Shown: positions 1 through 7,940, counted from the stretch's first letter. The stretch is 12,798 nt of DNA from UBA2402 sp037139735 (GCA_037139735.1 JBAXFU010000092.1:1-12798); one strand, 5' to 3'. Notes: generated by a model not told the origin, from the sequence alone. A program made the numbers and translations.

Positions 1-50
1 GGGAGCGGGGCGGCTGCTGAGCCCCCTGCCGACATCCACCTGCTCGTGAG
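1..50. other. Left edge, possible 3' end of a plus-strand gene
   Basis: This short piece precedes a strong plus-strand terminator, so a plus-strand transcript must enter from outside the window. Two plus frames stop here, with TGA at 18-20 and at 47-49, and either could be the end of that gene. Too few codons remain to choose between them or to name a product. Confidence 0.3.
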
Positions 51-86
51 CCGGGGCCGCGATTCGTCGCGGCCCCGGTTGTTTTT
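51..86 (+). terminator. Rho-independent terminator with UUCG tetraloop
   Basis: A perfect 12-bp stem (51-62 paired with 67-78) closes a TTCG tetraloop and is followed directly by TTGTTTTT (79-86). This is a textbook intrinsic terminator for plus-strand transcription. The reverse strand has no U-tract after the hairpin, so it should act in one direction, ending a gene that comes from the left and converges on the MFS gene. Confidence 0.9.
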
Positions 87-128
87 CCGCGTCGCAACGA
101 CCTGACGGGGGCGATCATGGCCCGGCGA

Positions 129-1547
129 TCAGTGCTCGGGGGGCCGGTGCACTTCGCCGGTGATGCCGCGCCACAAGCCGGGCTTTCGCTCGAATCCGTG
201 CTGGCCTGGCGAGATGCCATCGACCTCGGGGGTCCTCCACGCGAGCATGACGACGCCCGCGACGGTCATGACCGCTCCAAAGACGGCCAACGACCAACGA
301 ATCGCCGCTTCGTCGCCCGTCGTGGGCGAAAGTCCGTGGTGGACGGCGTCCGCGAGCAGCGGCGAGAAGGCCATCGCGCCGTAGACCGCCGTGTTGCACA
401 CCGCCATGACGCGGCCTCGCATCTCGTCGCTCACCAGCATCTGCATCGCGGCGAACGTCGCGTTGAAACTCGCCAGCCAGCCCGCGCCCGCCACCGCGAG
501 GAACGGAACGCCCACCCACGGCGTCCACGCGAACCCGAAGCCCGCGATCGACACGCCTGTCAGCAGGATCGACACCGGGATCAGGTGGTGCTTGGGATAC
601 CACCGAGGAATGGCCCGCATGATGAAGGCCCCCGCCACCGCGCCCGCCCCCATCACCGCCAGCAGCGCGCCGTAGCCGTACTCCTGCCACGATCGGTCCC
701 ACTGGCTCGACGGATAGACCTTGCTGATGTAGAGCGGGAGCATCCGCTGCAGGGGCGAGGCGAGGAATCCGAAGACGACCATCGCGAAGAAGGCCGCCCG
801 CGGTCCCGCGCCCGCCAGCGTGAAGCGGAGGCCGTCGCGAGTCTCCTTCCAGATCGAGTCGTGCGGATTGCGTGCCGGAGCGGGGGCGTCGGGCGTGGTG
901 CGGACGGCGAGCATCACCCCGATGAAGCTCAGCGTGTTGATGAAGAAGAGCCACGCGGGCCCGCCCGCCGCCAGGAGCACGCCGCCGAGCGCAGGGCCGA
1001 TCACCCGGGCGATGTTGAACTGCAGCCCGTTGAGGACCATCGCGTCGGTGAGTTCCTCGCGGGGGACCAGCCGTGGGGTGAGCACCTGCCAAGCCGGCAC
1101 GTTGAAGGCCATCACGATGCCCATGGCGGCGCTGAGGGTCATCAGCGCGGCCATGTTCATGAGGTTGGTCGCCGCGAGCACGGTCAGCACGAGCGCGATG
1201 ACCATCATCGCTCCCTGCGTCCAGAGCAGCAGCGTGCGCCGGTTGACCCGATCGGCCACCACGCCTCCCGCCACGCCCAGCAGCATCATCGGCGCGAGTT
1301 GCGCCACCGCGTGCAGACTGAGGTAGAAGCCCGCCTCGTCGCCGCCGAGGCGGTTGATCGTCCACGAGACGCCGACGAACTCCATCCACGCGCCGACGCT
1401 GCTGCCGAACGCGCCGATCCAGACGTTGCGGAAGTGCCGGTGCCGGAAGACGCTCGGGCGACGCCCGGTCGGTCCGGAGGATGACGACGACCCGGGCATC
1501 GGGCTCGTCTCTTCACGCGGTGATGGATCCTCGCTGATGCCTTCCAT
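129..1547 (-). CDS. MFS transporter, MFS_3 / EntS-like exporter family
   Basis: A predicted inner-membrane transporter of 472 residues, close to the usual length, with about twelve hydrophobic segments between residues 43 and 445. The fold signature is the loop after TM2, GGVVADRVNRR (residues 94-104), which matches the MFS motif A position. A later SDEMRGRVMAV segment corresponds to the typical inter-helix loop of the EntS/TIGR00900-type branch. Members of this branch export siderophores, drugs or other small molecules; the substrate here cannot be read from the sequence. The start is uncertain: ATG at 1547 has no clear ribosome binding site, and ATG at 1499 would remove 16 polar residues without touching TM1. 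The gene lies 55 bp downstream of the glycerate kinase gene and is probably co-transcribed with it. It is the last minus-strand gene before a convergent terminator. Confidence 0.9.
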   Translation of the reverse strand: MEGISEDPSPREETSPMPGSSSSSGPTGRRPSVFRHRHFRNVWIGAFGSSVGAWMEFVGVSWTINRLGGDEAGFYLSLHAVAQLAPMMLLGVAGGVVADRVNRRTLLLWTQGAMMVIALVLTVLAATNLMNMAALMTLSAAMGIVMAFNVPAWQVLTPRLVPREELTDAMVLNGLQFNIARVIGPALGGVLLAAGGPAWLFFINTLSFIGVMLAVRTTPDAPAPARNPHDSIWKETRDGLRFTLAGAGPRAAFFAMVVFGFLASPLQRMLPLYISKVYPSSQWDRSWQEYGYGALLAVMGAGAVAGAFIMRAIPRWYPKHHLIPVSILLTGVSIAGFGFAWTPWVGVPFLAVAGAGWLASFNATFAAMQMLVSDEMRGRVMAVCNTAVYGAMAFSPLLADAVHHGLSPTTGDEAAIRWSLAVFGAVMTVAGVVMLAWRTPEVDGISPGQHGFERKPGLWRGITGEVHRPPEH

Positions 1548-1602
1548 GGAAGCAACGCCCGGCCTCGTGCCGCGTGCCGATGGAGCGTACGCGGTCGCAA
1601 GA

Positions 1603-2928
1603 TCACCGTGGGCCCCACCCGGTCGGGAAACGCACCAAGGCCGCCACGTGATTCACGTTGGTGCCGGTCGGTCCGGTGACCAAGGCGTCCCCGGCGGCTT
1701 CCAAGGCCCGGGTGCTGTCGTGAGCCGCCAGGGCCTTGGCCGGATCCACGCCGCCTTGGAGGGCCCGGCGACAGGTGCCTCCGTCGACGATGGCGCCGGC
1801 CACGTGGGTGGGACCATCGATGCCGTCGGTGGACAAGGTCGCCAGCACCCAGCCTTCCACCCCGTCGAGGGCCGCGGCGATCGTCAGGGCCAACTCCTGA
1901 CTCGGGCCGCCCGTGCCGCCCGTTTCGCCGACATTCACCACCGGTTCACCCCCCACCACCCACGCCTGAGGTCCTTCCGCGGGGCCGCGCATGGCGTTGA
2001 GCAGCAGCGAAGCCCATGAAGCCACCGGCCCCTCCTGCGCGCGGTGAATCTCGCCAATGGCGATGCCTCGTTCGCGAAGGGCCGCGACGGCGCCCTCCAC
2101 CGCACGGTCGTTGTTGCCCACCACGCGGTGCGTCACGCCTCGAAAGCAGGGATCGAGCCGGTCGACCGCCGAAGGGGACGCCTCGAGCGCGGATCGAACC
2201 TTGGTGTGGGCGCCTCGCGGGATGAAACGATCGAACGCGGCGATGGCCTCTTCCGGGCGTGTTGAATCCGGCGTGAATGGACCGCTGCCGATGACCTCCA
2301 AGGGGTCGCCGATGACATCGGAGAGGACCAGCACCAACGTGCTGCCCGCTGGTCTCAGGCGTGCGAGGCCGCCTCCCTTGAGCGCCTCCAGCCGCCGGCG
2401 ACAGGCGTTGAGCTCGCGGATGGACGCCCCGGCCCGCATGAGAGCCCCGGCGAACGCCTGCACGTCCTCGAGCGACACCCCTTCGCGTGGGAGCGTGAGG
2501 TGCGCGGAGGCGCCGCCCGAGAGCAGCACCAGCAACGTGTCGGCGGCCGGCGTCGAGGCGACGAACGAGGCGACTTCGCGGGCCGCCTCCACGTTGCGGG
2601 CGGTCGGAAGCGGATGATCGCAGGCAAGGGCGCGAGCGGGGACGCCCCGAGGCGGTTCCCAGCGGGCGGCTTGACCGGGAGGCAGCGTGACGCATGCCCG
2701 CCGAACCGGCAGCACACGCGGATCGATGCCCTCGAGCATCCCCGCGCCGGCCTTTCCGACCGCCAGCAGATGCACGGCGGCACCGGGTTCGAGATCACGG
2801 CCCGAAGCGAGCGCGACAGCCACGCCGGCGGCCACCAGAGGTCCCGGTGCGGCAGCAGCCCGCACGCCCGACACCACGCCTTCGAGCACGGTTCGCCATG
2901 CGGCCTTCACGACCACGTCCCCCCCCAC
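1603..2928 (-). CDS. Glycerate 2-kinase (DUF4147 + MOFRL, GckA/TtuD type)
   Basis: Predicted cytoplasmic kinase of up to 441 residues that converts D-glycerate and ATP to 2-phosphoglycerate, feeding glycerate into lower glycolysis. Family motifs appear in order: AVGKAGAGM (56-64), DHPLPTARN (104-112), LSGGASAHLTLPREG (136-150), RRRLEALKGGGLA (177-189), LSDVIGDPLEVIGSGP (202-217), then a MOFRL domain with GGEPVVNV (326-333), GGPSQELAL (340-348), STDGIDGPTHVAGA (366-379) and TGPTGTNVNH (418-427). The usual RKHLS of the middle motif reads RRRLE here, so the family histidine seems replaced by arginine. Start is uncertain: GTG codons at 2928, 2916 and 2910 are all in frame, and the G-rich tract at about 2917-2925 would serve best as a Shine-Dalgarno for 2910. 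It begins 15 bp after the CvpA-like gene, which suggests one transcript. Confidence 0.9.
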   Translation of the reverse strand: MGGDVVVKAAWRTVLEGVVSGVRAAAAPGPLVAAGVAVALASGRDLEPGAAVHLLAVGKAGAGMLEGIDPRVLPVRRACVTLPPGQAARWEPPRGVPARALACDHPLPTARNVEAAREVASFVASTPAADTLLVLLSGGASAHLTLPREGVSLEDVQAFAGALMRAGASIRELNACRRRLEALKGGGLARLRPAGSTLVLVLSDVIGDPLEVIGSGPFTPDSTRPEEAIAAFDRFIPRGAHTKVRSALEASPSAVDRLDPCFRGVTHRVVGNNDRAVEGAVAALRERGIAIGEIHRAQEGPVASWASLLLNAMRGPAEGPQAWVVGGEPVVNVGETGGTGGPSQELALTIAAALDGVEGWVLATLSTDGIDGPTHVAGAIVDGGTCRRALQGGVDPAKALAAHDSTRALEAAGDALVTGPTGTNVNHVAALVRFPTGWGPR

Positions 2929-2943
2929 CCCGGGAGATCCGAG

Positions 2944-4788
2944 TCAGCGACGTCCCTGAGGGGTGTCGCACGGAACGACCGGATCGAAGATGCTGATCGC
3001 GGTGCTGCCCATCGCGAAGGCCTTGATCTTCTTGCCAAGGCTGACGCGGTACAGGAGCGTGAGCTTCTGGGCCGGCCGGCTCTTCGACAAGGTGGGCAAC
3101 TGGCTCATGGAGCGAACCGGTTCGCCGGGCTTGAAGCTGATCTGGATCTTGGTCTCGTCGTAATAAACGAAGCCGATGGGTTCGTAGGTCTGGTTGTCCT
3201 CGTCCCAAAGGACCGGAATGTCGGAACCCGACGCGGCCTGTCCGACGGGGCCGAGCAGACTGTGGCGGCTGTTGAGGCCCACGTCGAGTTGCACGAGCAC
3301 AGTGTCGGCCGTGGTGGCGAACCGTTCGATGCGGAGAGACTTCTCGAGGCCGCGGGTCTTGGTCTCGTAGCCCAGTTCCAGCGTCTCCTCGCCGCCGACG
3401 ACCTCCTTGGTTCCCTCGCTGGAGATCTCGAGGGACTGCAGCGTGCCGTCCTGAAGGACAAAGGGCAGGCCGGCGCTGAGTTTCATCCCGTCGACGTTCG
3501 CGACGCCCTCCTTGAAGGGCTGGCCGTTGCCGACCTTGACCGCCTTGCTGACGTCGAGCGTGCCGCCGCTCGAACCGCCGCCGGCCGCGCCGGGCATGTC
3601 GCCCTTGCCGCCGGCGATGCGGGCGAGGAAGGCGTCCCGCTCGTCGGTGCCGCGGAAGTTGGACTTGGGCTGCGCGGTCGATCCTTGGGCGACGACATGG
3701 CGAACGCCCTTGACGTAGAGGGCGGTGGGCTCGAAGCCGGGGGGGACCATGAACTCGAAGGCGAACATCGACTCGGACGCGCCGCCGACGGAGGTGATGA
3801 AGGTGTTGGCGGCATCGAACCGCCACCGGCCGGCCATGGTCCCGGAGGACTCGGCCTGCGAGGCGCACGCAATGGGGTACACGGCGATTCGATTGGCCTC
3901 GTCGGTCGTGTTCTGGAGGACAAGCCGCAACTGTCCCGCGCCCACGGTCACCTTGCCGTCCTTCTCCTTGGCGCCGGGCTTGAAGCGGATGGTGAATCCC
4001 TCGATGTACGAACCGGCGGGATAGTCCTGGTCGTTGACGTCCTTGACCAACTGCGCGGCGCCGTTCCAGCGGTCCTTGAGCAGACGATCAAGCGGGACGT
4101 TGGCCCCCTTGCCCACCGTGAAACGCGAAACGACCTCGAAGTCCTCGGGCTTGGTGGTGTTGCGATTGCGTCCCTCGAAGGCGTTGAGGCGGAGGGCCGC
4201 GCCGGCCTCGTGAAGATCGGGGTGGTACTTGGCGAGGGACTCTGCGGTGCGGAAGGTCGTCTCGGAGAGCCGCCCGTAGAGCGCGACCGTCCATGCGTCG
4301 GTGGGCACCCAGAGTCCGCCGACGTCGGCGCCGGTGCGGACGATGTATCCCTTGGCCGCGTAGCCGACGAGGGTGGCTCCGAGGAAGTCGGGGGGCATCC
4401 GCAGGAAGCCCAAGCTGATCACGGTGATGCCCGAGGCGACGACGCCGGACAACGCGCCGCAGATCGCGCCGCCCGCGTAATCGCCCGCCGTGCCGGCACT
4501 GGCGTTGGCGCGGCAGATGACGTCGACGGCGATCCGCAGGATGGCGAGCGAGACCGCGAAGGGCAGGGCCAGACCCAACCCCCAGGCGACGCCGGAGAGG
4601 AAGGAGAGAAAGCCGCTGGAGGGGGCGAAGTCGAGCAGGAAGAGCGAAGCCGGCTCCCAGAGGGCGAAGGCGATGGCCCCGGCGATCAGGGTGCAGACGA
4701 GGTGGATGAGGGCGGAGTAGTAGCCGCGGGTCAGCCAGACGTACCCCATCAGGGCGACGATGCCGATCGCGAGAAGACTCATGTACAT
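2944..4788 (-). CDS. CvpA-like membrane protein with large C-terminal soluble region
   Basis: A 614-residue protein. The first 130 residues hold four hydrophobic segments (about 3-19, 26-44, 62-92, 105-130) with the pattern of CvpA proteins: a short helix followed by RGYYSALIHL, and a late Gly/Ala-rich helix beginning AGDYAGGAICGALSG. CvpA proteins are inner-membrane proteins linked to colicin V export and envelope maintenance; their biochemical role is poorly defined. They are normally about 160-200 residues, so the remaining 460 residues are an unusual addition. That part has no transmembrane segment, is rich in beta-type segments such as GAGQLRLVLQNTT (284-296) and FAFEFMVPPGFEP (342-354), and contains a Gly/Ser linker (393-410) that splits it into two blocks. 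I do not recognise either block. ATG 4788 has GGAG eight bases upstream; ATG 4782 is an alternative. Topology of the large region is not certain. Confidence 0.75.
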   Translation of the reverse strand: MYMSLLAIGIVALMGYVWLTRGYYSALIHLVCTLIAGAIAFALWEPASLFLLDFAPSSGFLSFLSGVAWGLGLALPFAVSLAILRIAVDVICRANASAGTAGDYAGGAICGALSGVVASGITVISLGFLRMPPDFLGATLVGYAAKGYIVRTGADVGGLWVPTDAWTVALYGRLSETTFRTAESLAKYHPDLHEAGAALRLNAFEGRNRNTTKPEDFEVVSRFTVGKGANVPLDRLLKDRWNGAAQLVKDVNDQDYPAGSYIEGFTIRFKPGAKEKDGKVTVGAGQLRLVLQNTTDEANRIAVYPIACASQAESSGTMAGRWRFDAANTFITSVGGASESMFAFEFMVPPGFEPTALYVKGVRHVVAQGSTAQPKSNFRGTDERDAFLARIAGGKGDMPGAAGGGSSGGTLDVSKAVKVGNGQPFKEGVANVDGMKLSAGLPFVLQDGTLQSLEISSEGTKEVVGGEETLELGYETKTRGLEKSLRIERFATTADTVLVQLDVGLNSRHSLLGPVGQAASGSDIPVLWDEDNQTYEPIGFVYYDETKIQISFKPGEPVRSMSQLPTLSKSRPAQKLTLLYRVSLGKKIKAFAMGSTAISIFDPVVPCDTPQGRR

Positions 4789-4817
4789 GGGAGGGGCTCC
4801 GAGAAACGCTGACGGAC

Positions 4818-4833
4818 CGGACGGGTGCGTCCG
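4818..4833 (-). repeat. Short intergenic hairpin between GspE-like and CvpA-like genes
   Basis: A perfect 6-bp stem (4818-4823 with 4828-4833) with a 4-nt loop lies in the 60-bp space between the two genes. On the minus strand it is followed by a weakly U-containing stretch, not a true U-tract. It could be a transcript-processing or stabilising structure, or chance in GC-rich DNA. Confidence 0.3.
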
Positions 4834-4848
4834 CGATGGGGAACGTGT

Positions 4849-6576
4849 TCAGGCCTTGGCGGGGGCGGCGGGTGCGGCGGGGGCGGCGGGTTCGGCGGTC
4901 ACGCGCATGACCTCCTCGACGCTGGTGATGCCATCGAGCGCCTTGCGGAGGGCCGACTGCTGGATCGAGGGGAGGCCTTTCTTCCGCCATTCATTGCGGA
5001 GGGCGGCGAAGTCGCCCGCGCGGATCATGCCGCGTTCGGCGTCGCCGATGTCGTAGACCTCGAACGCGCCTTCCTGGCCGACGTAGCCGACGCCGGAACA
5101 GACCGGACAGACCTCGGGCTTGTTCTTGATAAGCACCTGGCCGCCCTTCTTGAAGAGCTGCTTGACCTTGTCGGCGGGGAGCCCCAACTTCTTGGCCATG
5201 TCGGCCGAGGGCTGGTAGGCCACGCGACAGTTCGTGCAGAGCTTGCGGAGGACCTTCTGCGCCACCACGCCGCGCAGGGGCTTGATGGCGGCCTCGTTGT
5301 CGCCCACGAGCTTGAGCCATGCCTGGATGGCGACCATGGCGCCTTCGGCCTTCAGGCAGGCGTAGGTGCGGGTGCGATCGATCTCGGCCCGCACGATCTC
5401 CTTGGCGGTGGCGGCATCGGGCACCTCGGCCACGGCCAGCACGTTCGGGTCGCGGCGGATGATGCTGCGGACGGTGGTGGCGAGTTCCGCGCCCTCGGCC
5501 TGCGGGTCCCACTTGGTCTGCCGCACGCCTTCGAGGGAGTCCTGAATCTCGGTCTCGATGGTCTGGACGTTCTTGGTGTAGGCGTCGTGCATCTTGACGA
5601 TGGTGTACATCGTCGTCGTGCGTCCGCTGTCGGGACCGCCCGCGAGGATGACCAGCCCCTGGCCGTCTTCGACCATCGACTTGATCGCCGAGAGCTGCGG
5701 GGGTTCGAGGAGTCCCATCGCCTCGATCTTGCGACGGACCTGCCCTTCGGGGTCGAAGAGGAAGGCCAGCCGCGGCCCCGCCTGCGATCCCACCGAGGTC
5801 ATGCGGATCTTCTTGCGCGTTTCGCCGCGTTCGACGTTGATGTCGGCCTGCTGGCGGCGGCGCTGGTCGGCGACGTCCATCTTGGCCGCGCCCTTCCAGA
5901 AAGCCAGGAGCCGCGCCGCGTCCGCCGCGGGCATCGTCGCGCTCGTCTGGCGAACGCCGTCGACCATGTGCGTGACGGCGTACAGGTTGTCCTTGCCCGC
6001 GGGACCGATGACGGTCTCGGTGGAACGGGCGTCAAAGGCCTTGACGACGACCTGCTCGGCGGCGAGCCGCACGTCGAACTCGGGGGAGCCGGAGACCGGC
6101 GGCGCGAGCACGGACTTGTCCGGAGCCTTGATGACGAGTTCGACCTTGCCCTGCTTCTTGGCGGCGGCCTTCGCGGCCCGGGCCTGCTGCCACTTCGAGA
6201 AATCGAGCGTCAGGCGGTAGTCGCCCGGCACCCGCTCGTCGCGGTTGGTGACCATCGCGAACGCCACCACGTCCAGCACGAGGATCGCGATCATGCCCAG
6301 GAAGGCGAGCCAGAAAGCGCCCTCGTTCCGCAGCGGCATGAAGGCGACCATGAGGATCGCCGCCAAGGCCACCGAGAGGTGAATCGCGTTCCAACGCTCC
6401 CGCTCGAGGAAGAACCTGGCGGCATGCTTGTCCAGCACCTTGGCCACCATCCACGCCCACGGCACGAAGGGCAGCAGCAGGAGCAGTGGCTTCCAGATCG
6501 AGACCAGCACGAGGGCCTCGGCGAGAAGAAGGGGTGAGGCAAGGCCGGATGGCTGGACCATGATGGCAATGGGCAT
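4849..6576 (-). CDS. Membrane-tethered, degenerate GspE/PilB-like secretion ATPase homologue
   Basis: A 575-residue homologue of type II secretion / type IV pilus assembly ATPases, but apparently not a standard motor. Residues 12-109 contain three or four hydrophobic segments (about 12-28, 29-48, 64-80, 87-109), absent from cytosolic GspE/PilB. An N2E-like region follows (about 196-290), then the RecA-like core. The Walker A position reads GGPDSGRTT (313-321), with Arg319 (codon 5620-5622) in place of the phosphate-binding lysine. The Walker B region reads DPNVLAVAEVPD (376-387), keeping Glu384 but losing the family GEIRD. The Asp-box position reads TIETEIQ (339-345), and the His-box position RTRTYACLK (401-409) has no histidine. 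The C-terminal zinc site is intact: C447, C450, C490, C493. The tail is a PAA repeat. Start chosen at ATG 6576 (AGGTG about 8 bases upstream); ATG 6600 and 6561 are alternatives. The frame stays open to 7803, but that part overlaps the PilT gene and is not coding. Confidence 0.85.
   Translation of the reverse strand: MPIAIMVQPSGLASPLLLAEALVLVSIWKPLLLLLPFVPWAWMVAKVLDKHAARFFLERERWNAIHLSVALAAILMVAFMPLRNEGAFWLAFLGMIAILVLDVVAFAMVTNRDERVPGDYRLTLDFSKWQQARAAKAAAKKQGKVELVIKAPDKSVLAPPVSGSPEFDVRLAAEQVVVKAFDARSTETVIGPAGKDNLYAVTHMVDGVRQTSATMPAADAARLLAFWKGAAKMDVADQRRRQQADINVERGETRKKIRMTSVGSQAGPRLAFLFDPEGQVRRKIEAMGLLEPPQLSAIKSMVEDGQGLVILAGGPDSGRTTTMYTIVKMHDAYTKNVQTIETEIQDSLEGVRQTKWDPQAEGAELATTVRSIIRRDPNVLAVAEVPDAATAKEIVRAEIDRTRTYACLKAEGAMVAIQAWLKLVGDNEAAIKPLRGVVAQKVLRKLCTNCRVAYQPSADMAKKLGLPADKVKQLFKKGGQVLIKNKPEVCPVCSGVGYVGQEGAFEVYDIGDAERGMIRAGDFAALRNEWRKKGLPSIQQSALRKALDGITSVEEVMRVTAEPAAPAAPAAPAKA
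4855..4893 (-). repeat. Ala/Pro low-complexity tail
   Basis: The last residues of the GspE-like protein (about 562-574) are a repeated PAA pattern encoded by a GGC/GGG-rich triplet tract. It is probably a flexible, unstructured tail. Such tracts can vary in length between strains. Confidence 0.7.
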
Positions 6577-6600
6577 CGGCAAGGCACCTGTTCGGGACAT

Positions 6601-6737
6601 GCGAGGCGCCGCGGAAACTCCGGACGCCGAACGGAAGACCGGCTCCGCCACGCCCCAAGGGCGGCCGGACCGGCCCAGAGGATATCGCGGCGACGGGCCC
6701 GGGGCCGGGCCGCGCCGGACCAAGGCGGGTCGCCGCA
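6601..6737 (-). other. Spacer between PilT-like and GspE-like genes
   Basis: This GC-rich, non-coding spacer contains a possible 6-bp stem (GGCCCG with CGGGCC, loop GCCC) near its middle on the minus strand. There is no U-tract, no convincing promoter and no further gene. If translation starts at 6576 the spacer extends to 6577. Confidence 0.5.
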
Positions 6738-7895
6738 TCAGCCGAGCTTCTTGAGACGCATCCGGAACTCGTCGATGTTGGGCGAGGCCTCTTCGGCCAC
6801 CCGGAGGGCGACGTACTCGGTCTCGACCAGTCGCACGAGACTCTCGTTGAAGTCGACCATGCCCGCCTGGCGGGCCTCGATGCTCTTGAGGTACTCGCGG
6901 AGCTCGCCCTCGCGGGCCTCGAGAATGAACTTGCGCACCACGCTGTTGTTCATGAGGATCTCGAGCCCCGGAATGCGGGCGATCTCGGGACGCAGCGTCG
7001 GCAGCAGCTTCTGGTACACGAACGCCCGCATCTGATAGGCCAGGATCTTGCGGACCTGCTCGACCTCCTCCTGCTCGAAGAGGCCGTAGATGCGGCTGAA
7101 GCACTGCGTCGTGCTCGAGGCGTGGATCGTGCCGTACACGAGGTGGCCCGTCTCGGCGGCGTGGAGGGCGGCCTCGAAGGTCTCGTTGTCGCGCATCTCG
7201 CCCACGAGCACGATGTCGGGGTTCTCTCGCACCAGGGCGCGGAGGGCGATCTTGAAGTCCAGACAGTCGATGCCGATCTCTCGCTGGTTGATCGTCGCCT
7301 TCTTGTCCTGGAAGATGTACTCGATGGGGTCCTCGATGGTGACGATGTGGACGGGCTTTCGCTCGTTCACGTAGTCGAGCATCGCGGCGATGGTCGTCGA
7401 CTTGCCCGAGCCCGTCACGCCGCAGAGCAGCACGATGCCCTGGGGCTGCATCGCGATGTCCGACATGATGGGCGGAAGGTACAGGTCCTCGAACCGGCGG
7501 ATGTTGCTGGTGATGAGGCGGGCCGCGACCGAGAGGCGGCCGCGGGCCTGGAAGAGGTTGACGCGGAAGCGGTTGTTGTCGTCGTAGTCGTACGCGAAGT
7601 CGACCGAGCCGAACTTGTGCAGGTCGGCGACCTGCTCCTCGGTCAGGATGGCCTGCGCGATGCCCCAGAACTCCTCGGTGCTCACCGGCTCGGTGTCGAG
7701 GGGCTTGAGCGCGCCGCGCAGACGCAGCTTGGGCACCTGGTCGGACTTCATGATGAGGTCCGACGAGTTCAGCTTGATCGCCGCCTGAAGGAACTTGCCC
7801 CACCGGGTGGCGTGCGGGTCGGACTTCTTCTTGCGGCCCATCGAGATGTGGCCGACTTCTCTCGCGCTCGATGCGGGTTCGGATTCAACGCTCAT
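6738..7895 (-). CDS. pilT: PilT/PilU-type pilus retraction ATPase
   Basis: A cytoplasmic hexameric motor ATPase of 385 residues that normally powers pilin disassembly and pilus retraction. The PAS-like N-terminal domain (about 33-145) is followed by a RecA-like core with every catalytic element present: Walker A GVTGSGKST (159-167), Asp box TIEDPIE (186-192), Walker B NPDIVLVGEMRD (225-236) and His box TGHLVYGTIH (249-258). The C-terminal helix that reads AIRNLIRE in classic PilT is VVRKFILE here (319-326). The protein runs about 40-50 residues beyond a typical PilT, closer to PilU, so PilU-like is possible. There are no Cys pairs, which argues against PilB. The start at ATG 7895 has GGAAAGG about ten bases upstream; ATG 7841, just before GRKKKSD, is the alternative. 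It stands between a SWIM-domain gene (232-bp gap) and the degenerate GspE homologue. Confidence 0.93.
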   Translation of the reverse strand: MSVESEPASSAREVGHISMGRKKKSDPHATRWGKFLQAAIKLNSSDLIMKSDQVPKLRLRGALKPLDTEPVSTEEFWGIAQAILTEEQVADLHKFGSVDFAYDYDDNNRFRVNLFQARGRLSVAARLITSNIRRFEDLYLPPIMSDIAMQPQGIVLLCGVTGSGKSTTIAAMLDYVNERKPVHIVTIEDPIEYIFQDKKATINQREIGIDCLDFKIALRALVRENPDIVLVGEMRDNETFEAALHAAETGHLVYGTIHASSTTQCFSRIYGLFEQEEVEQVRKILAYQMRAFVYQKLLPTLRPEIARIPGLEILMNNSVVRKFILEAREGELREYLKSIEARQAGMVDFNESLVRLVETEYVALRVAEEASPNIDEFRMRLKKLG

Positions 7896-7922
7896 GGGCC
7901 GGTGGCCTTTCCAGGAATCTTC

Positions 7923-7940
7923 CCCGGGCACCATCCCGGG
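7923..7940 (-). repeat. CCCGGG hairpin in the PilT leader
   Basis: Two CCCGGG hexamers (7923-7928 and 7935-7940) flank a 6-nt loop and can form a 6-bp stem 27 bases upstream of the pilT start codon. It could affect translation of pilT or simply reflect GC-rich sequence. Confidence 0.3.

Noticed and set aside
51..86. Bidirectional terminator also ending the MFS transcript
   Set aside because: The hairpin exists on both strands, but the minus-strand RNA has no U-tract after it.
2500..4812. 770-residue plus-strand open frame opposite the CvpA-like and glycerate kinase genes
   Set aside because: Its protein is a Gly/Arg/Asp/His-rich low-complexity sequence without recognisable motifs, and the minus strand carries clear family matches there. 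It is an antisense shadow of GC-rich codons.
4825..6537. 570-residue plus-strand open frame opposite the GspE-like gene
   Set aside because: No domain is recognisable, the composition is biased, and the opposite strand encodes an intact zinc site and membrane helices.
6601..7803. N-terminal extension of the GspE-like frame
   Set aside because: It overlaps the PilT gene in another frame on the same strand, and the peptide is Arg/Pro/Gly/His-rich without motifs. Coding most likely begins at 6576 or 6600.
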